NCBI GenBank assembly: GCA_035534455.1 | Contig: DATLRV010000043.1 | Coordinates: 1-30,922 of the forward strand | From: JAJYVT01 sp035534455 | GTDB lineage: Bacteria > Actinomycetota > Acidimicrobiia > Acidimicrobiales > RAAP-2 | Direction: 5' to 3' | Length of the DNA: 30,922 nucleotides | Part shown: positions 30,742 through 30,922 of the stretch, in pieces | Layout of the letters: every line of letters starts with the position of its first letter | How positions within the stretch are numbered: position 1 is the stretch's first letter | The notes under the pieces: generated by a model | Databases searched by the model: none | Told to the model about the DNA's origin: nothing | Seen by the model: only the letters and a program-made list of their open reading frames with translations | Translations under genes and position numbers: made by a program

Positions 30742-30922
30742 TTGCCGATGGTCAGCGAACGATGGGTGAGCGACGCCGCGCCCGCGCTCACGAGCACCGA
30801 CGGTCCGCCGACGCGCACGGACTGGGCCGAGCAGGTGATCCGCAACGAGATCCTGACCGGGGCGCTACGTCCGGGCCAGCGGCTCAAGATGGCCGAGCTC
30901 CAGGAGCGCTATCCGGGTCTCA
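30742..30922 (+). CDS. GntR family transcriptional regulator (FCD-like), 3' partial
   Basis: About 60 residues are visible before the window ends. The segment WAEQVIRNEILTGALRPGQR followed by LKMAELQERYPGL is the first half of a GntR winged helix-turn-helix, and it looks like the FadR/FCD branch, unlike the HutC-type regulator at 15448. GAGGAG (30731-30736) is 5 nt before TTG 30742 and 11 nt before ATG 30748, both in frame; I prefer TTG on spacing, with ATG as the alternative. It probably controls the preceding CMD-dehydrogenase pair or genes beyond the window. Confidence 0.85.
   Translation, partial: MPMVSERWVSDAAPALTSTDGPPTRTDWAEQVIRNEILTGALRPGQRLKMAELQERYPGL

Overview
The window is about 31 kb of high-GC DNA with densely packed genes. 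GTG starts, 4-nt ATGA/GTGA stop-start overlaps and TANNNT-type -10 boxes are all common. This fits an environmental, aerobic, heterotrophic Actinomycetota, possibly class Acidimicrobiia; the class is a guess from style and gene content. I see no rRNA, tRNA, CRISPR, transposase or phage gene. No stretch longer than about 220 bases lacks a gene.

Layout. (1) 1-4321: the 3' end of one S9 prolyl-oligopeptidase-type peptidase, a complete tandem paralogue, an MFS exporter-like protein ending in a strong hairpin, and a ferritin-like protein preceded by a 17-bp tandem repeat. (2) 4443-6621: a RhAmidase-type amidase and an AhpD/carboxymuconolactone decarboxylase (CMD) protein that looks leaderless. (3) 6638-7438 (minus): an isocitrate lyase/PEP mutase family enzyme, separated from the next operon by a 204-bp divergent control region with a twin palindromic repeat and a TTGACA promoter. 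(4) 7643-12515: a complete LIV-type (HAAT) ABC importer: binding protein, two permeases, two ATPases. (5) 12598-25010: a catabolic block with a cyclase/isatin-hydrolase-like enzyme, a truncated coxG remnant, a CMD protein, a hydantoinase/dihydropyrimidinase, a HutC-type GntR regulator, a three-subunit molybdenum hydroxylase (L-M-S), an ACMSD-like amidohydrolase, a second CMD protein, a second molybdenum hydroxylase large subunit, and an alpha/beta hydrolase resembling the nicotine-pathway C-C hydrolase (2,6-dihydroxypseudooxynicotine hydrolase). (6) 25018-30922: two more amidases flanking a zinc-less MDR reductase, a minus-strand CMD protein, another CxxC CMD protein, a 3-hydroxyisobutyrate-dehydrogenase-like enzyme, and the start of a second GntR regulator.

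Working model (inference). The LIV importer brings in a small nitrogenous, probably heterocyclic, compound. The molybdenum hydroxylases insert oxygen next to ring nitrogen to give lactams. The cyclase, hydantoinase and amidases open and deaminate the resulting cyclic and linear amides, while the DHPON-hydrolase-like and ACMSD-like enzymes would break C-C bonds or remove carboxyl groups. The substrate cannot be named from sequence alone. The strongest single observations are the coxG remnant ended by an 11-bp tandem duplication, the Mo-hydroxylase/DHPON-hydrolase-like pairing, the twin operator-like dyads at 7462-7507, and the accumulation of five CMD-family proteins and three amidases in 31 kb.
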